Assembly (NCBI GenBank): GCA_963422275.1
Contig: OY729418.1
Coordinates: 2,480,001 to 2,544,000, forward strand
Source: G963422275 sp963422275
GTDB lineage: Bacteria > Pseudomonadota > Alphaproteobacteria > Rhodobacterales > Rhodobacteraceae
Direction of reading: 5' to 3'
DNA: 64,000 nt
Shown here: in pieces, positions 1 to 9,261 of the stretch
Position numbering within the stretch: the first letter of the stretch is position 1
Layout of the letters: the number at the start of each line of letters is the position of its first letter
Notes under the pieces: model-generated
Seen by the model: the letters and a program-made list of their open reading frames with translations, nothing else
The model's database searches: none
What the model was told of the DNA's origin: nothing
Position numbers and translations under genes: made by a program

Positions 1-45
1 TCAGAAGGCGAAATGCAGAAAAAAATGACCGCTTTCGCAACGATC
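1..45 (-). repeat. End of a recurrent insertion-like repeat (terminal inverted repeat)
   Basis: Read on the minus strand, this begins GATCGTTGCGAAAGCGGTC and continues into a T-rich stretch and TGCATTTCGCC. The same terminal sequence occurs at 42376 (plus orientation), at 42668-42706 (minus orientation) and, more diverged, at 39129 and 53592. It is therefore one end of a repeat family scattered through the window. The rest of this copy lies outside the window. Confidence 0.6.
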
Positions 46-101
46 TTGTAGAAGAGTAATTCTAGATGTTTGCGCAACGGAAGTGAGAGCAGCAGCTTTC
101 C

Positions 102-1841
102 ATGCACCAGAAGTATGACAAGCGGCCGATCATCCCGGTTTCTGCAGCAACTTGGGCGATGCGATCATGGAGGCGGATTTCGCACCACTTGGGCATGGCC
201 GTCCAAGCCAAGGGCAGCGGCATCACCTTGACGATTGATTGTTATCCCGGTGTCGACCAGTTGCAGATCGCATCCGCGATGAATGCCGAAATGCCGCATC
301 TGAAAATACTGTCGTCGGGTTGCGCGACGAAGTGCCAGAGTGACCTTGATGCCTTGCTCGCTCCCTTCCTCACCGATGACCGGGTCTTCGGCTGCATGTC
401 GCCCCTGCGAATGGAGGAATTGCTTGATCCGGGCCGTGTACAGTGCATGCGCCGCAAGATAGAGGCCGAGCGGCAAAAGGGTCCGGTAGCGGTTGTTGGA
501 ATCGGCGCGGCCGAAATTTGGCCGGGCGACATCCTTGTCGTCGCTGACATGCCGAGATGGGAAATCCAAAAGCGGTTGCGGGCTGGAGCACGAAACTGGA
601 CAGCGGACAATCCGGATGAAGACATGCTGCGCAAATTCAAGCGTGGATACTTTGTCGAGTGGAGAGTTGCCGATCGACACAAGTTGCCGCTCTTGAAACG
701 GGCGGACTACTTTCTTGACACGACGGTGGACAGAGACCCCAAGCTGGTCGACGGAGACTCGATGAGGTTGGCGCTGGCCGAAACCACGACGCGACCATTC
801 CGCGTCGTTCCGTTCTTCGATCCCGGCATATGGGGAGGGCAATGGATGCGAGAGAAGTTTTCCCTTCCCGCCGACAAGCCGAACTATGCGTGGGGCTTTG
901 ACTGTGTGCCTGAGGAAAACAGCCTTGTTTTCAGTTTCGGAGGCGTTGAATTGGAGGTTCCTGCGTTGAATCTGGTGCTAATGCACCCCGTGGAATTGCT
1001 GGGGCCGGATGTTCATTCCCGATTTGGTGCAGAATTCCCAATTCGCTTTGACTTCCTAGACACTTTCGATGGCGGGAATCTTTCGCTTCAAGTCCATCCA
1101 ACTAAAGAATTCATTCGTGAATGTTTCGGCGTTCCCTACACACAGGACGAGAGCTATTACATCATGGCTGCGGGGCCTGGCGCTGCCGTCTATCTTGGGA
1201 TGAAGGACGGAGCGGATACCGAGAGTTTTTTTCACGCACTGGAAGCAGCGCAGGATGGCGGCGCTCATCCCGATATCGAGCGGTTTGTCAATCGCTGGCC
1301 GGCAAGGCAGCATGATCATTTTTCCATCCCAGCCGGGACGGTCCATTGTTGCGCTTCGAACTGCGTCGTCCTCGAGATTAGCGCCACCCCGTACATATTC
1401 ACCTTCAAGCTATGGGACTGGGGGCGAACAGGAATGGACGGCTTGCCTAGGCCGGTCCATCTTGATTACGGCCGCACAGTTCTTTGCGAGGACAGGAACA
1501 CTTCATGGGTCAAGAATTCTGTGCTCGCCCTGACCGAACCCGTGGCCCAAGGTGATCGATGGCGTGAGGAAAGGACCGGACTTCACGAGCTTGAATTCAT
1601 AGAAACACGACGCCATTGGTTCGATGGACCTGTATCGCACAAGACAAAAGGATCAGTGCATGTCCTAAATGTGGTTGACGGCGACCGAGCAGTTATCGAG
1701 AGCCCCGACGGATCTTTCGCGCCATACTTCATAAACTACGCGGAAACCGTCATCATACCCGAGCTAGTAGGATCGTACACCGTCAGGCCTTTGAAGGACG
1801 GACAGTGCCATGCAACTATCCGTGCCTCCGTCCGAATCTGA
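102..1841 (+). CDS. Class I mannose-6-phosphate isomerase-like protein with N-terminal extension
   Basis: Predicted to interconvert mannose 6-phosphate and fructose 6-phosphate, or a related aldose/ketose phosphate pair, in the cytoplasm. The C-terminal part from about residue 235 carries the class I signature: GIWGGQWM near 240, LQVHP near 330 (Gln and His metal ligands), DESYY near 350 (Glu ligand) and PAGTVHC near 415 (His ligand). All four expected zinc ligands are present. The protein has 579 residues against about 390 for the ordinary enzyme. The first 230 residues resemble the nucleotide-kinase-like N-terminal domain of longer alphaproteobacterial homologues (CYPGVD, GDILVVADMPRWE), but I see no intact P-loop, so this part may be structural or regulatory. 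The FGGY kinase and AGE epimerase genes downstream suggest a sugar-use island. The exact substrate is inferred. Confidence 0.8.
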   Translation: MHQKYDKRPIIPVSAATWAMRSWRRISHHLGMAVQAKGSGITLTIDCYPGVDQLQIASAMNAEMPHLKILSSGCATKCQSDLDALLAPFLTDDRVFGCMSPLRMEELLDPGRVQCMRRKIEAERQKGPVAVVGIGAAEIWPGDILVVADMPRWEIQKRLRAGARNWTADNPDEDMLRKFKRGYFVEWRVADRHKLPLLKRADYFLDTTVDRDPKLVDGDSMRLALAETTTRPFRVVPFFDPGIWGGQWMREKFSLPADKPNYAWGFDCVPEENSLVFSFGGVELEVPALNLVLMHPVELLGPDVHSRFGAEFPIRFDFLDTFDGGNLSLQVHPTKEFIRECFGVPYTQDESYYIMAAGPGAAVYLGMKDGADTESFFHALEAAQDGGAHPDIERFVNRWPARQHDHFSIPAGTVHCCASNCVVLEISATPYIFTFKLWDWGRTGMDGLPRPVHLDYGRTVLCEDRNTSWVKNSVLALTEPVAQGDRWREERTGLHELEFIETRRHWFDGPVSHKTKGSVHVLNVVDGDRAVIESPDGSFAPYFINYAETVIIPELVGSYTVRPLKDGQCHATIRASVRI

Positions 1842-2989
1842 ATTCAGGTGAACTGTGCCAAAACAGGCTCGGCAGTGACCACTTGCCGGGGTGGAGCAGA
1901 ACGGTCGCTGGTTCAAGCATGCTGTACCTGAGGTCGGCAGACAGGAAGCTTTGGCCGAGACCAATGCGCTAAGGCCGTGACCTCGTGTCGAGACCGCCTG
2001 CCTCGGTCATGAACTCTCCTTCCGAATTGTAGATGTTGGGGCGGAAGGCGAGGCAGCGCATTGACCTCTAGACCAACGTCTGCGTTGAGGGAAAGAGGCA
2101 TCGCATCGGCGTGGGCTTGCCTTGCAGTTATAAATCGAACCATATCGTGCTCGGTCCAAAAATCGGTGAGTTCCAATTACGGTGCAATGGCCTATCCCAT
2201 TGAATCGCCTTTGAGCCGTGCGGCCACGACGCTGCTAGAACCGCTTGGCTGCGTCGAAGCGGCGCTTTCTCTCTATGCATGGACAGATTTCGGGGCCGAG
2301 GTACAGCTCGCGGCCCTTTGCGCTGCCCCGGACATACCCTAAAACTTCGACATGATCGTTCGCTCGGCTCGGATTGATCTTGTCCGCATTGACTTTCGCG
2401 CCATGACCACCGCAAGTTGGACTTCGGATGGCTACAATCAACTCTCAGCGGGTAGGTGCCGATGACGAGACTCCAGTTGACGACCTTCTGGTAATTGAGC
2501 CAGCAAGACCCGTTTTGATCAAGAGAATTTATGACCGGCTGGCGCTTGAAGGCAGTTTTGCGCGGCTGTCTTCATGGCCACCCGACACAGATGCAAAGGT
2601 CGCTCTCGCCCATTTTCACTACGGCTGTTTCACGTGACGAGATGCTCTTGACACAAGGCTGTCTGACGCTTGATTGCATAGGGCGTGTTCCAGTCTTCCA
2701 GACCTTCCAGCCATTGGCGGCGGAGCAGGCATTTGGTCCAGGGAAATCGAAGAAGCGATCTTGGGCGATCAAATCCAGACGTAACGGAAATTGCGCGTCC
2801 GCGTATGCAGGTAAGAGAATTGGCGAAAGACTGCGTGTTGCACTCCACTGTGTCGTGGATTTTGTAGGGTACAGGCCAGCTATTCGACGACCTGACAAGA
2901 ACGGCCGCTGAAGTTATTCATTTTCTTTTGCGCTGCTTGCCGGAACTGAAAATGCTTTTGCTGGCAATCGTTGTGTGCTTGCGTCTGGT
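1842..2989. other. About 1.15 kb with no convincing gene
   Basis: Several short frames are open on both strands, but none shows a recognisable domain, a good ribosome site or a continuous conserved-looking product. The composition and frame switching resemble decayed coding DNA rather than a regulatory region. No tRNA or other RNA gene was recognised. Confidence 0.5.
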
Positions 2990-4531
2990 TCAATCGACGT
3001 TGACAGTGCCTCCACCTACATCGTCTAGGTAGGTCCAAACCGGCTTGAGCCGTTCGATTAGGCCGCGGCGGGCTTCCGCGAGGCGAAGATACTGTTCTGT
3101 ATGCCGACGGTCGGGTGCGAACGACTCCTCGCTATAGGAAATAAATCTGGTCGCCTCCCTCAAGTCTGACCAAATGCCGTTGGCAACCCCCGCGGTCAGC
3201 GCAGCGCCGACCGGTGCGCCGGGAGCGTCGTTGGTTCTATTGCCTGGAACACCTAGCATGTCAGTTTGTATCTGGCACCAGAGCGAGCTTCTCGCTCCTC
3301 CGCCAGTCATGCGGAGGATTTGCGGTTTCCAGCCTTCGATACGGGTTGCAATGACCTCGGTCATATCGAGGAGATCGTAAGTCAGTCCTTCCAGCACGCT
3401 GCGCCAGCAGTTTCCGCGGCCATGCTCTAAGCGCAACCCGCAGAACCCGGCTGAAGCGGCCGGAACCGGTGGGCAGAAGCGGCCAAGAGCATACGGAAGA
3501 AACGTCAAACCGTCCGAACCCGGCGAAACTTCTGATCCCATTCTGTCCAGGATCGAATAATCGGGGGTGTTGTCTACACCGCAAAGGAACTGCGCCATCT
3601 GCTTGTGAACGAATCCGCCGCCGGCGACATACAGGATTGCATACCAGACATCGGCAAGTGGGCTTGCGAGGGGCTGATACAACTCGGTTTCGGAATCAAT
3701 GAGGCAACGATCAAGACAGACCAAGTAATTGGTGAATGAACCATTTACCGAGTAGACTTCACCTGGTGTCAGCACGTTTGCCCCGACCATAGAGGCGACA
3801 GTGTCACCGATGCCTACTGCGAGAGGGATTCCCGTGCGCAGCCCAGTGGCGTCAGCCACCTCTCGGCTCAAGGTGCCGATGCGTGAAAGGCTAGGCGCGA
3901 CAGGCGGAAGCAGGTGGTCTGGGAAACCAGTTGCATAGACGAGATCATCGTCCCAAGTTCGCTGCGCCAAGTTGGCTGCACCATACCAAGTCATGGCCGA
4001 ACCATCGATCGCCATCGATTCCAGCGGGCGTTCAGATATCGATCCAACGATAAAGCCAGCAAGGGAAGGTACAAGCGCTATTCTGCGGAACAGGGAGGGG
4101 GAAGTGTCTCGCCACCACAGAATGCGCGGGGTTGTAAACGGCCAAGCACCGTTCTTAGCGAACAAAAGGCTTCCGAACTCCGCCTTCATCCTGTCAATTT
4201 GTGGACGAGTCCGGGTATCCATGGCCGATGGAAACCAAGGCGTTATCGGCACTCCCAACCGATCAACCGCCATCGCTCCCGCAGTCTGGCCGCTGACGCC
4301 GATTCCATTGATCGCGGCCGCGTCGTTGGGAAACCGATCAACGAGCGTGGAAATCAGGCGAAGCGTATCGGACAGCATGGCACCTGCATCCTGTTCGGCA
4401 ATCCCGTTGCCGGGAAGCGACGTGTGAACCGGTGTTTCGATTTCAGCAAGACATCGGGCACGCTCGTCGATAATACATACCTTAATTAGACTAGTGCCCA
4501 AATCGATCCCCAAAAGCCTGCTCGGCATCAT
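2990..4531 (-). CDS. FGGY-family carbohydrate kinase
   Basis: Predicted cytoplasmic sugar kinase using ATP, of the xylulokinase/gluconokinase/erythritol kinase type. The N-terminus has the ASKHA phosphate-binding loop (GIDLGTSLIKV, residues 8-18). A mid-protein GIGDTVASMVGA segment supplies the expected catalytic aspartate, followed by a second phosphate loop region (NGSFTNYLV). The C-terminal half carries the adenosine-site motif MTGGGARSSLW. The length (513 aa) is normal. The first ATG at 4531 is preceded by GGGAG. It is divergent from the AGE epimerase gene with only 82 bp between the starts, so the two probably share a control region. A plausible pair is epimerase/isomerase making a ketose and kinase phosphorylating it. 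The sugar itself cannot be told from sequence. Confidence 0.85.
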   Translation of the reverse strand: MMPSRLLGIDLGTSLIKVCIIDERARCLAEIETPVHTSLPGNGIAEQDAGAMLSDTLRLISTLVDRFPNDAAAINGIGVSGQTAGAMAVDRLGVPITPWFPSAMDTRTRPQIDRMKAEFGSLLFAKNGAWPFTTPRILWWRDTSPSLFRRIALVPSLAGFIVGSISERPLESMAIDGSAMTWYGAANLAQRTWDDDLVYATGFPDHLLPPVAPSLSRIGTLSREVADATGLRTGIPLAVGIGDTVASMVGANVLTPGEVYSVNGSFTNYLVCLDRCLIDSETELYQPLASPLADVWYAILYVAGGGFVHKQMAQFLCGVDNTPDYSILDRMGSEVSPGSDGLTFLPYALGRFCPPVPAASAGFCGLRLEHGRGNCWRSVLEGLTYDLLDMTEVIATRIEGWKPQILRMTGGGARSSLWCQIQTDMLGVPGNRTNDAPGAPVGAALTAGVANGIWSDLREATRFISYSEESFAPDRRHTEQYLRLAEARRGLIERLKPVWTYLDDVGGGTVNVD

Positions 4532-4613
4532 GTTGCTCCCAAGGCTCGTTCAAATTTCAATGGTGCCGCAATTCGCCGCTCGCGGTCCGACAACCGATGG
4601 GGAGGTCTGAACA

Positions 4614-5786
4614 GTGTCGCTTCCCCGATATGTCGAGTGGATTCGAGACGCCGTGCTTCCATGCTGGCTCTCCTGTGCGGCTGACAGTACCGGACTCTTT
4701 TTCGAAACGTTAGCACTGGATGGCAAGCCAAACCAGTCGGCAGAATTGAGACTCCGCACGGGAATGCGCCAAGTTTACGTATTTGCCGAGGCTGGGCACT
4801 TGGGATTGTCGCCCAAAGAGAAAGCGGTCGATTTGGCGGAGACGATTGCTGCCCGCCTCGTCGAAGTTGCCCGGTCAGGGGGCCGACCTGGATGGCCGGC
4901 CCGGTTTTTCAGAAATGGCACGATAACCGACTGCCGACGCGACCTCTACGACCATGCGTTTGCACTCCTTGCCATGGCCACCTTGGTGAAAGCAGCATGC
5001 AAGGCGGAATATCTTGATCTAATCGATGAAACTATCGATGTCATAGATCGGCTTGCCTCTATCCATGGCGGATGGAACGAATGTGATCGGTTCACGCTTC
5101 CTCGTCGACAAAATCCGCACATGCACTTGTTCGAATCCTGCTTGGCACTTTATGAGGCAACATTGCAAAGCCGCTTCCTTGAACGGGCCGGAAAAATTTT
5201 TGAATTGTTCAATGACGTATTCTGGGATGGGAAATCACGATTGCTGACAGAGTTCTTTGGACCCGCGTGGGAGCGATCTAACGAATGCCGCTCCTACCAG
5301 TTCGATCCGGGACACATTGCAGAATGGTGCTGGCTGCTCCGCAGATATGCCCGAGCAAGCCAAGTGCCGGTGAGCCACCTTTGCGAACCCCTGTACGAGT
5401 CCGCCTGCCGGCTGGGCCGCAGGGAAAGCGGTTTTTTGGTCGATGAAATGGACGAAATCGGTCGGCCAATTGTGGATAGTTGCCGACTTTGGCCGCAGAC
5501 TGAGTTTCTGAAAGCAACCATCGTCGAGGCCGAAGCACAGGGGCGTCCTGAGCTTTTGGCATGCGCTGAAGATTTTTGCCGGGCGCTGCAGACGGTCTAC
5601 ATTGAGGGGATGCCCAGCGGAACTTGGTGCGACAGGATTAACCTGCGCGGCGAACGCATATCAACCGCCATTCCCGCAAGCACATTGTATCATTTGCTTT
5701 CCGTCGTTCCGGAGATACTCCGCCTTGAAAGTGCTGGTCCCGGTTCGATTCAAGTTGCAAGCGGGGAAGAGGCGGCGGTGCCGTAG
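4614..5786 (+). CDS. AGE-family (N-acylglucosamine 2-epimerase-like) epimerase/isomerase
   Basis: Member of the (alpha/alpha)6-barrel epimerase family, which includes N-acylglucosamine 2-epimerase, mannose isomerase and sulfoquinovose isomerase. Supporting motifs are the central NPHMHLFES segment and the later DPGHIAEWCWLL segment, whose histidines correspond to the catalytic histidines of the family, plus RLWPQTEFLKA near the C-terminus. The length of 390 aa is typical. The start is GTG at 4614 behind a strong GGGGAGG. It lies divergently next to the FGGY kinase and converges on the sugar ABC ATPase. The likely role is converting an imported sugar to its 2-epimer or ketose before phosphorylation. 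The substrate is unknown. Confidence 0.85.
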   Translation: MSLPRYVEWIRDAVLPCWLSCAADSTGLFFETLALDGKPNQSAELRLRTGMRQVYVFAEAGHLGLSPKEKAVDLAETIAARLVEVARSGGRPGWPARFFRNGTITDCRRDLYDHAFALLAMATLVKAACKAEYLDLIDETIDVIDRLASIHGGWNECDRFTLPRRQNPHMHLFESCLALYEATLQSRFLERAGKIFELFNDVFWDGKSRLLTEFFGPAWERSNECRSYQFDPGHIAEWCWLLRRYARASQVPVSHLCEPLYESACRLGRRESGFLVDEMDEIGRPIVDSCRLWPQTEFLKATIVEAEAQGRPELLACAEDFCRALQTVYIEGMPSGTWCDRINLRGERISTAIPASTLYHLLSVVPEILRLESAGPGSIQVASGEEAAVP

Positions 5787-5909
5787 CGCTGGATACCCTT
5801 CGCAACATCTTCCAACGCGACTCGGCCGAGTTCCAATCACAGGCATCGTTCCAAATGCAGGGGGCCAAAAACATGCCGCCACAAAAGAATTCATGTTGTT
5901 AGCGTAGAA

Positions 5910-6719
5910 TCACATCGACCGTGATTTCTCCGGTGGCCAATCTCGCTGTCCCGCACTCTCGATTGCACCTGTAATCAAGGCCGCCACTTCTTGGGGCGTC
6001 GTGTCGCTGGTAGCCAAGTCGGCCACCTTCTGTCCTCGACGAAGAACGGCGATCCGGTCTGCGACCGAAAACACGTCCTGCATGCGGTGCGAGATCAGAA
6101 GAACTGCGACGCCCTGGTCGCGCAGCCTTCCGATCAGCTTCAACACCTGATCTACCTGCCGCACCGAAATCGCTGCGGTCGGCTCGTCCATCAGCACGAT
6201 TCGCGCTTGATTGAGCCGCGAACGTGCTACAGCAACGGCCTGCCTTTGGCCGCCCGACATGGTTCGGACGAGTTGGCTTGCGCGGGTGTCGGATTCGAGC
6301 TCTTGAAAAAGCCTTGCCGCTTGGTCCTTCATCGCGCGGAAATTGATTGCCACTGGGAGGCCGACGATCCTTAGCATTACCTCGCGACCGAGAAACACGT
6401 TCTCTGCCGCCGTCAAATTGTCGCACAGCGCCAAATCTTGGTAGACAGCTTCAATGCTTGCGGCACGCGCGTCCGAGGGACTCTGAAATGCAACCGGTTC
6501 CCCCTCGACAAGCATTGAACCGCTGGTCGGCGCGAGATTGCCGGCAATGACCTTGACCATCGTCGATTTGCCCGCCCCGTTGTCGCCCATCAGACCAAGC
6601 ACTTCCCCTTCCCTGAGGACCAGATCGACACCGTCTAGGGCCTTGATCGCGCCGAAATGCATCGCTATGTCCTGCAAATTCAAAAGCGGCATTGATGCTG
6701 CGTCGGCGGCCGTGATCAT
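5910..6719 (-). CDS. Sugar ABC transporter ATP-binding protein (single domain, FrcA/CUT2 type)
   Basis: Energises a CUT2-type sugar importer at the inner face of the membrane. It shows Walker A (GDNGAGKST), Q-loop (AVYQD), signature (MSGGQRQAVAVARS), Walker B (IVLMDEPTA) and the switch histidine (LLISHRM). It has one ATPase domain of about 269 aa, unlike RbsA, which has two, so it resembles the fructose-type FrcA. The ATG at 6719 overlaps the permease stop by four bases (ATGA), which sets the start. A longer reading exists upstream but would lie inside the permease gene. It is third in the order binding protein, permease, ATPase. Confidence 0.9.
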   Translation of the reverse strand: MITAADAASMPLLNLQDIAMHFGAIKALDGVDLVLREGEVLGLMGDNGAGKSTMVKVIAGNLAPTSGSMLVEGEPVAFQSPSDARAASIEAVYQDLALCDNLTAAENVFLGREVMLRIVGLPVAINFRAMKDQAARLFQELESDTRASQLVRTMSGGQRQAVAVARSRLNQARIVLMDEPTAAISVRQVDQVLKLIGRLRDQGVAVLLISHRMQDVFSVADRIAVLRRGQKVADLATSDTTPQEVAALITGAIESAGQRDWPPEKSRSM

Positions 6720-7714
6720 GCCTTTTGACCCGAAAGGGCTCTTTTCGCCAGTGCCGCGTTGATGAGGACGGCCAACAGGATCACTGCGCCTCGCACCACT
6801 TGTTGCACATCCGGGTCCACACCGACCAGCACAAGGCCGTTTGAAAGGCATGCTATCACCAGCACCCCGAGCAACGTTCCAATCATGCGACCGTGGCCCC
6901 CGGTCAATAGCGTGCCGCCAACTATTACCGCTGCAATCACGTCGAATTCCAACCCGGTCGCCGCATTAGCGTTGCCGGACCCTAAACGTGCGTCCGTCAA
7001 TACGCCAACTAACGCGGAAAAGGCGCCTGTCGATGCCAAGGCCGTGATCCGCAGCCGGGCACTGCTGATTCCAAGTGCTTCAACTGCGGTGGCGTTGGCA
7101 CCGAGTGCATACACATGGCGGCCGTAGCGGCAGAAGGCGGCCAAATAGGCAAACACCAAAAAGGTCGCAAACATGATCCAGGCAACCACCGGGAGACCGA
7201 AGATATCCCCGCCAAGCACAACTCGAAATTCCCGGCTGGGGATGATTACCGGCAGCGAATCCGTCCACCATAGTGCCCCGCCACGAAGCGCCCCCCAAAG
7301 TGCGAGTGTCGAAATGAAGGTTGGCACCGCGTATTGAACCTTCAGCCACCCGGCCGCGCCTCCGACGGCCGCACCCGCCGCAATCACCAAGAGAATGGCT
7401 AATGGAATTGGGATCGCGAAAGCCGCGACGGCCTGTGCGAATGCGACGCCGAAAAAGGCGACTGTCGGGCCAACGCTGATGTCGATTTCGCCCGCGATGA
7501 TGACGAATGTCATCGGGAAGGCGATGATGCCGACATAAGAGGCCGATCTCAGAATGTTGACGAGATTTCGGCCGGTAAGGAAATTCGGAGCCGCCTGCGC
7601 GAAGACGATCACGAGAATCAACAATGCCAGCAAAAGGCCAATTTCGTTCAGATGGCCGTCCCGCCAATGCCTAGACCGAACATCATGCGACATAGGGGCG
7701 AGTGCCATATCCAT
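6716..7714 (-). CDS. Sugar ABC transporter permease (RbsC/FrcB type)
   Basis: Integral membrane protein of the BPD_transp_2 family with about ten hydrophobic segments (332 aa). Typical motifs are GEIDISVGPTVAF in the first third and AAVIVGGTLLTGGHGRMIGTLLGV in the last third, the conserved coupling region of CUT2 permeases. It is translationally coupled to the ATPase gene by a four-base overlap and lies 94 bp downstream of the binding-protein gene. The long gap between binding protein and permease holds a stable hairpin. The first ATG at 7714 is followed by a second two codons later, and either could be used. Confidence 0.88.
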   Translation of the reverse strand: MDMALAPMSHDVRSRHWRDGHLNEIGLLLALLILVIVFAQAAPNFLTGRNLVNILRSASYVGIIAFPMTFVIIAGEIDISVGPTVAFFGVAFAQAVAAFAIPIPLAILLVIAAGAAVGGAAGWLKVQYAVPTFISTLALWGALRGGALWWTDSLPVIIPSREFRVVLGGDIFGLPVVAWIMFATFLVFAYLAAFCRYGRHVYALGANATAVEALGISSARLRITALASTGAFSALVGVLTDARLGSGNANAATGLEFDVIAAVIVGGTLLTGGHGRMIGTLLGVLVIACLSNGLVLVGVDPDVQQVVRGAVILLAVLINAALAKRALSGQKA

Positions 7715-7745
7715 ACACTCTCGAGTGGGTGCTCTTGAACATGGG

Positions 7746-7782
7746 CACCCGGGGAGGCGCCGAGCGCGTTGCTCCTCGGGTG
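7746..7782 (-). terminator. Intercistronic hairpin between binding-protein and permease genes
   Basis: CACCCGGGGAG (7746-7756) pairs with CTCCTCGGGTG (7772-7782) with one G.T-type mismatch. There is no run of T after it in either direction. Such a hairpin just 3' of a binding-protein gene commonly stabilises that part of the transcript, or partly terminates, giving more binding protein than permease. Function is inferred from position. Confidence 0.5.
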
Positions 7783-7808
7783 GATTAATTCAGAAAGCAG
7801 CTTTTGCC

Positions 7809-8771
7809 TTACTGCGCGTCAACCCAAGCCTTTATTCCGTCAGGGTCGCTGGATTCCACGATCAAGGTCGGGATGTGGATCAGCTTCTGATCGATTATTT
7901 GGCCAGCGATCAGGTGCTGCGCAATTTTCACCGCCTCACGCCCCATCTCGCGCGGTTGCTGGGCGATAACGGCCTTGAGTATTGAGCCGTCTTCAAGCAT
8001 TTGCACAATCTGCATACTGATATCGGAGCCATAGACAGCAGTTGCGCCTTCTTGCCCCGCTGCCTGCACGCCCAAGACAGCACCGATCGTGCCGCCCTCG
8101 TTTGCGGTCCACATGTGCGTAATGTCTGGATGGGCGGTCAGCATTTCGGTGGCCGTCTGCGTGGCTTTGTCGGCGATGAAGCCCTCTTGATCTGCGACGA
8201 TCTCGTAGCTGACACCGGCTTCATCCAAAGCGGCGACAAACCCCGCCTTGCGCTGCTGGCAGGCTTCGTAGCGATCGCAGTTGAGAATGCCTATCCGGGC
8301 GGGTTCTCCCGAACTCACAATGTCGGCCGCTGCGACATTGCCGACCCCTTTTCCGAAATCGAATTGATTTGTGGTGACAAGACCGCCGGCCAGTCGCTCC
8401 GTGTCTTCGTCGGACAGGCAAGTGTTGTAGCAAACAACAGGAATGCCTGCGTCGACAACGCGCTCGACGGCGGGTACGGAGGCATCGGTCGAAACCGGCG
8501 ACATGATCACTGCTTTGGCGCCAGCGCCGATTACGTTGTCAAGAAATGCGGACTCCTTTGTCGGGTCGCTCTCCGAGTTGTCCGAGATCAGCTTGATGTT
8601 GTCGGACTCAGCACCTTCCAGAATCCCCTTTTGAATCTCACCGAAGAAGCCCTGCGAATCGAGGAACAGCACTCCAATTGTCATGTCTTCGGCGGCTGCA
8701 ACGCCAACCCAAAGCCCGGCGGCGGCCAGCATGACACCGAATTTTCCGTTTCTTCGTGCATTAAAACCCAT
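7809..8771 (-). CDS. Sugar ABC transporter substrate-binding protein (Peripla_BP_4, CUT2 type)
   Basis: Periplasmic receptor of the sugar importer encoded downstream. Residues 1-27 form a signal peptide (positively charged start, hydrophobic core, A-A-A-E cleavage site). The mature part begins DMTIGVLFLDSQGFFGEIQKG, typical of ribose/fructose-type type I binding proteins, and continues with SPVSTDASVPAV and GSDISMQIV hinge-region motifs. The length (320 aa) is standard. The ATG is preceded by GGGAGGG. It is the first gene of a three-gene minus-strand operon. The ligand may be the sugar handled by the neighbouring AGE epimerase and FGGY kinase. Confidence 0.9.
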   Translation of the reverse strand: MGFNARRNGKFGVMLAAAGLWVGVAAAEDMTIGVLFLDSQGFFGEIQKGILEGAESDNIKLISDNSESDPTKESAFLDNVIGAGAKAVIMSPVSTDASVPAVERVVDAGIPVVCYNTCLSDEDTERLAGGLVTTNQFDFGKGVGNVAAADIVSSGEPARIGILNCDRYEACQQRKAGFVAALDEAGVSYEIVADQEGFIADKATQTATEMLTAHPDITHMWTANEGGTIGAVLGVQAAGQEGATAVYGSDISMQIVQMLEDGSILKAVIAQQPREMGREAVKIAQHLIAGQIIDQKLIHIPTLIVESSDPDGIKAWVDAQ

Positions 8772-9261
8772 AGTTCCCTCCCATGGATACGAGAATATTG
8801 ATGGATACTAGTACAATCATGCAGAAACCGCATCGTCAATTGCATTATGGATACATCGAAAGACTCGGTCGCCTCCACAGCAGCGGCGATGGCCTTGGGC
8901 AAAGGCAACTGATTTTTTGGGAGGCTGGTTTGGTGAGCCTGATGATCCCCCATGCGATGCAGGCAGAGCAAGAAAGTATTTTCCCTTGGCTATCGATTCG
9001 GCCGGAACGAGTGGTCTCCATAATCCGCGATTAAATTCACGTTTTCGATCTTTTTGCCTATTGCCCGCCGCTGGCTGCTTGATTCATAAACTATGCCAGA
9101 TGCAGCCGGAAACTTCCCTTCGCGCAGGACGAGGTTCCTCCAACGCATACTGGGCGGTAGTGGGCGATGCATGGGCCGATATGTGCAGGTACAGGCGACG
9201 AGCAACTGCCGGCCTGGGCCGGCAGTTGCAGGCATTTGGACGATTCTAGCCATCGCGTGCG
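8772..9261. promoter_or_regulatory. Intergenic region upstream of the sugar ABC operon, with ATGGATAC repeats
   Basis: This 490-bp stretch lies between the stop of the aldo/keto reductase gene and the start of the binding-protein gene, and must hold the ABC operon promoter. The octamer ATGGATAC occurs three times close to the start (near 8782, 8800 and 8848), all on the same strand, which could be regulator half-sites. No regulator gene lies next to it and no other gene was seen here. Confidence 0.3.
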
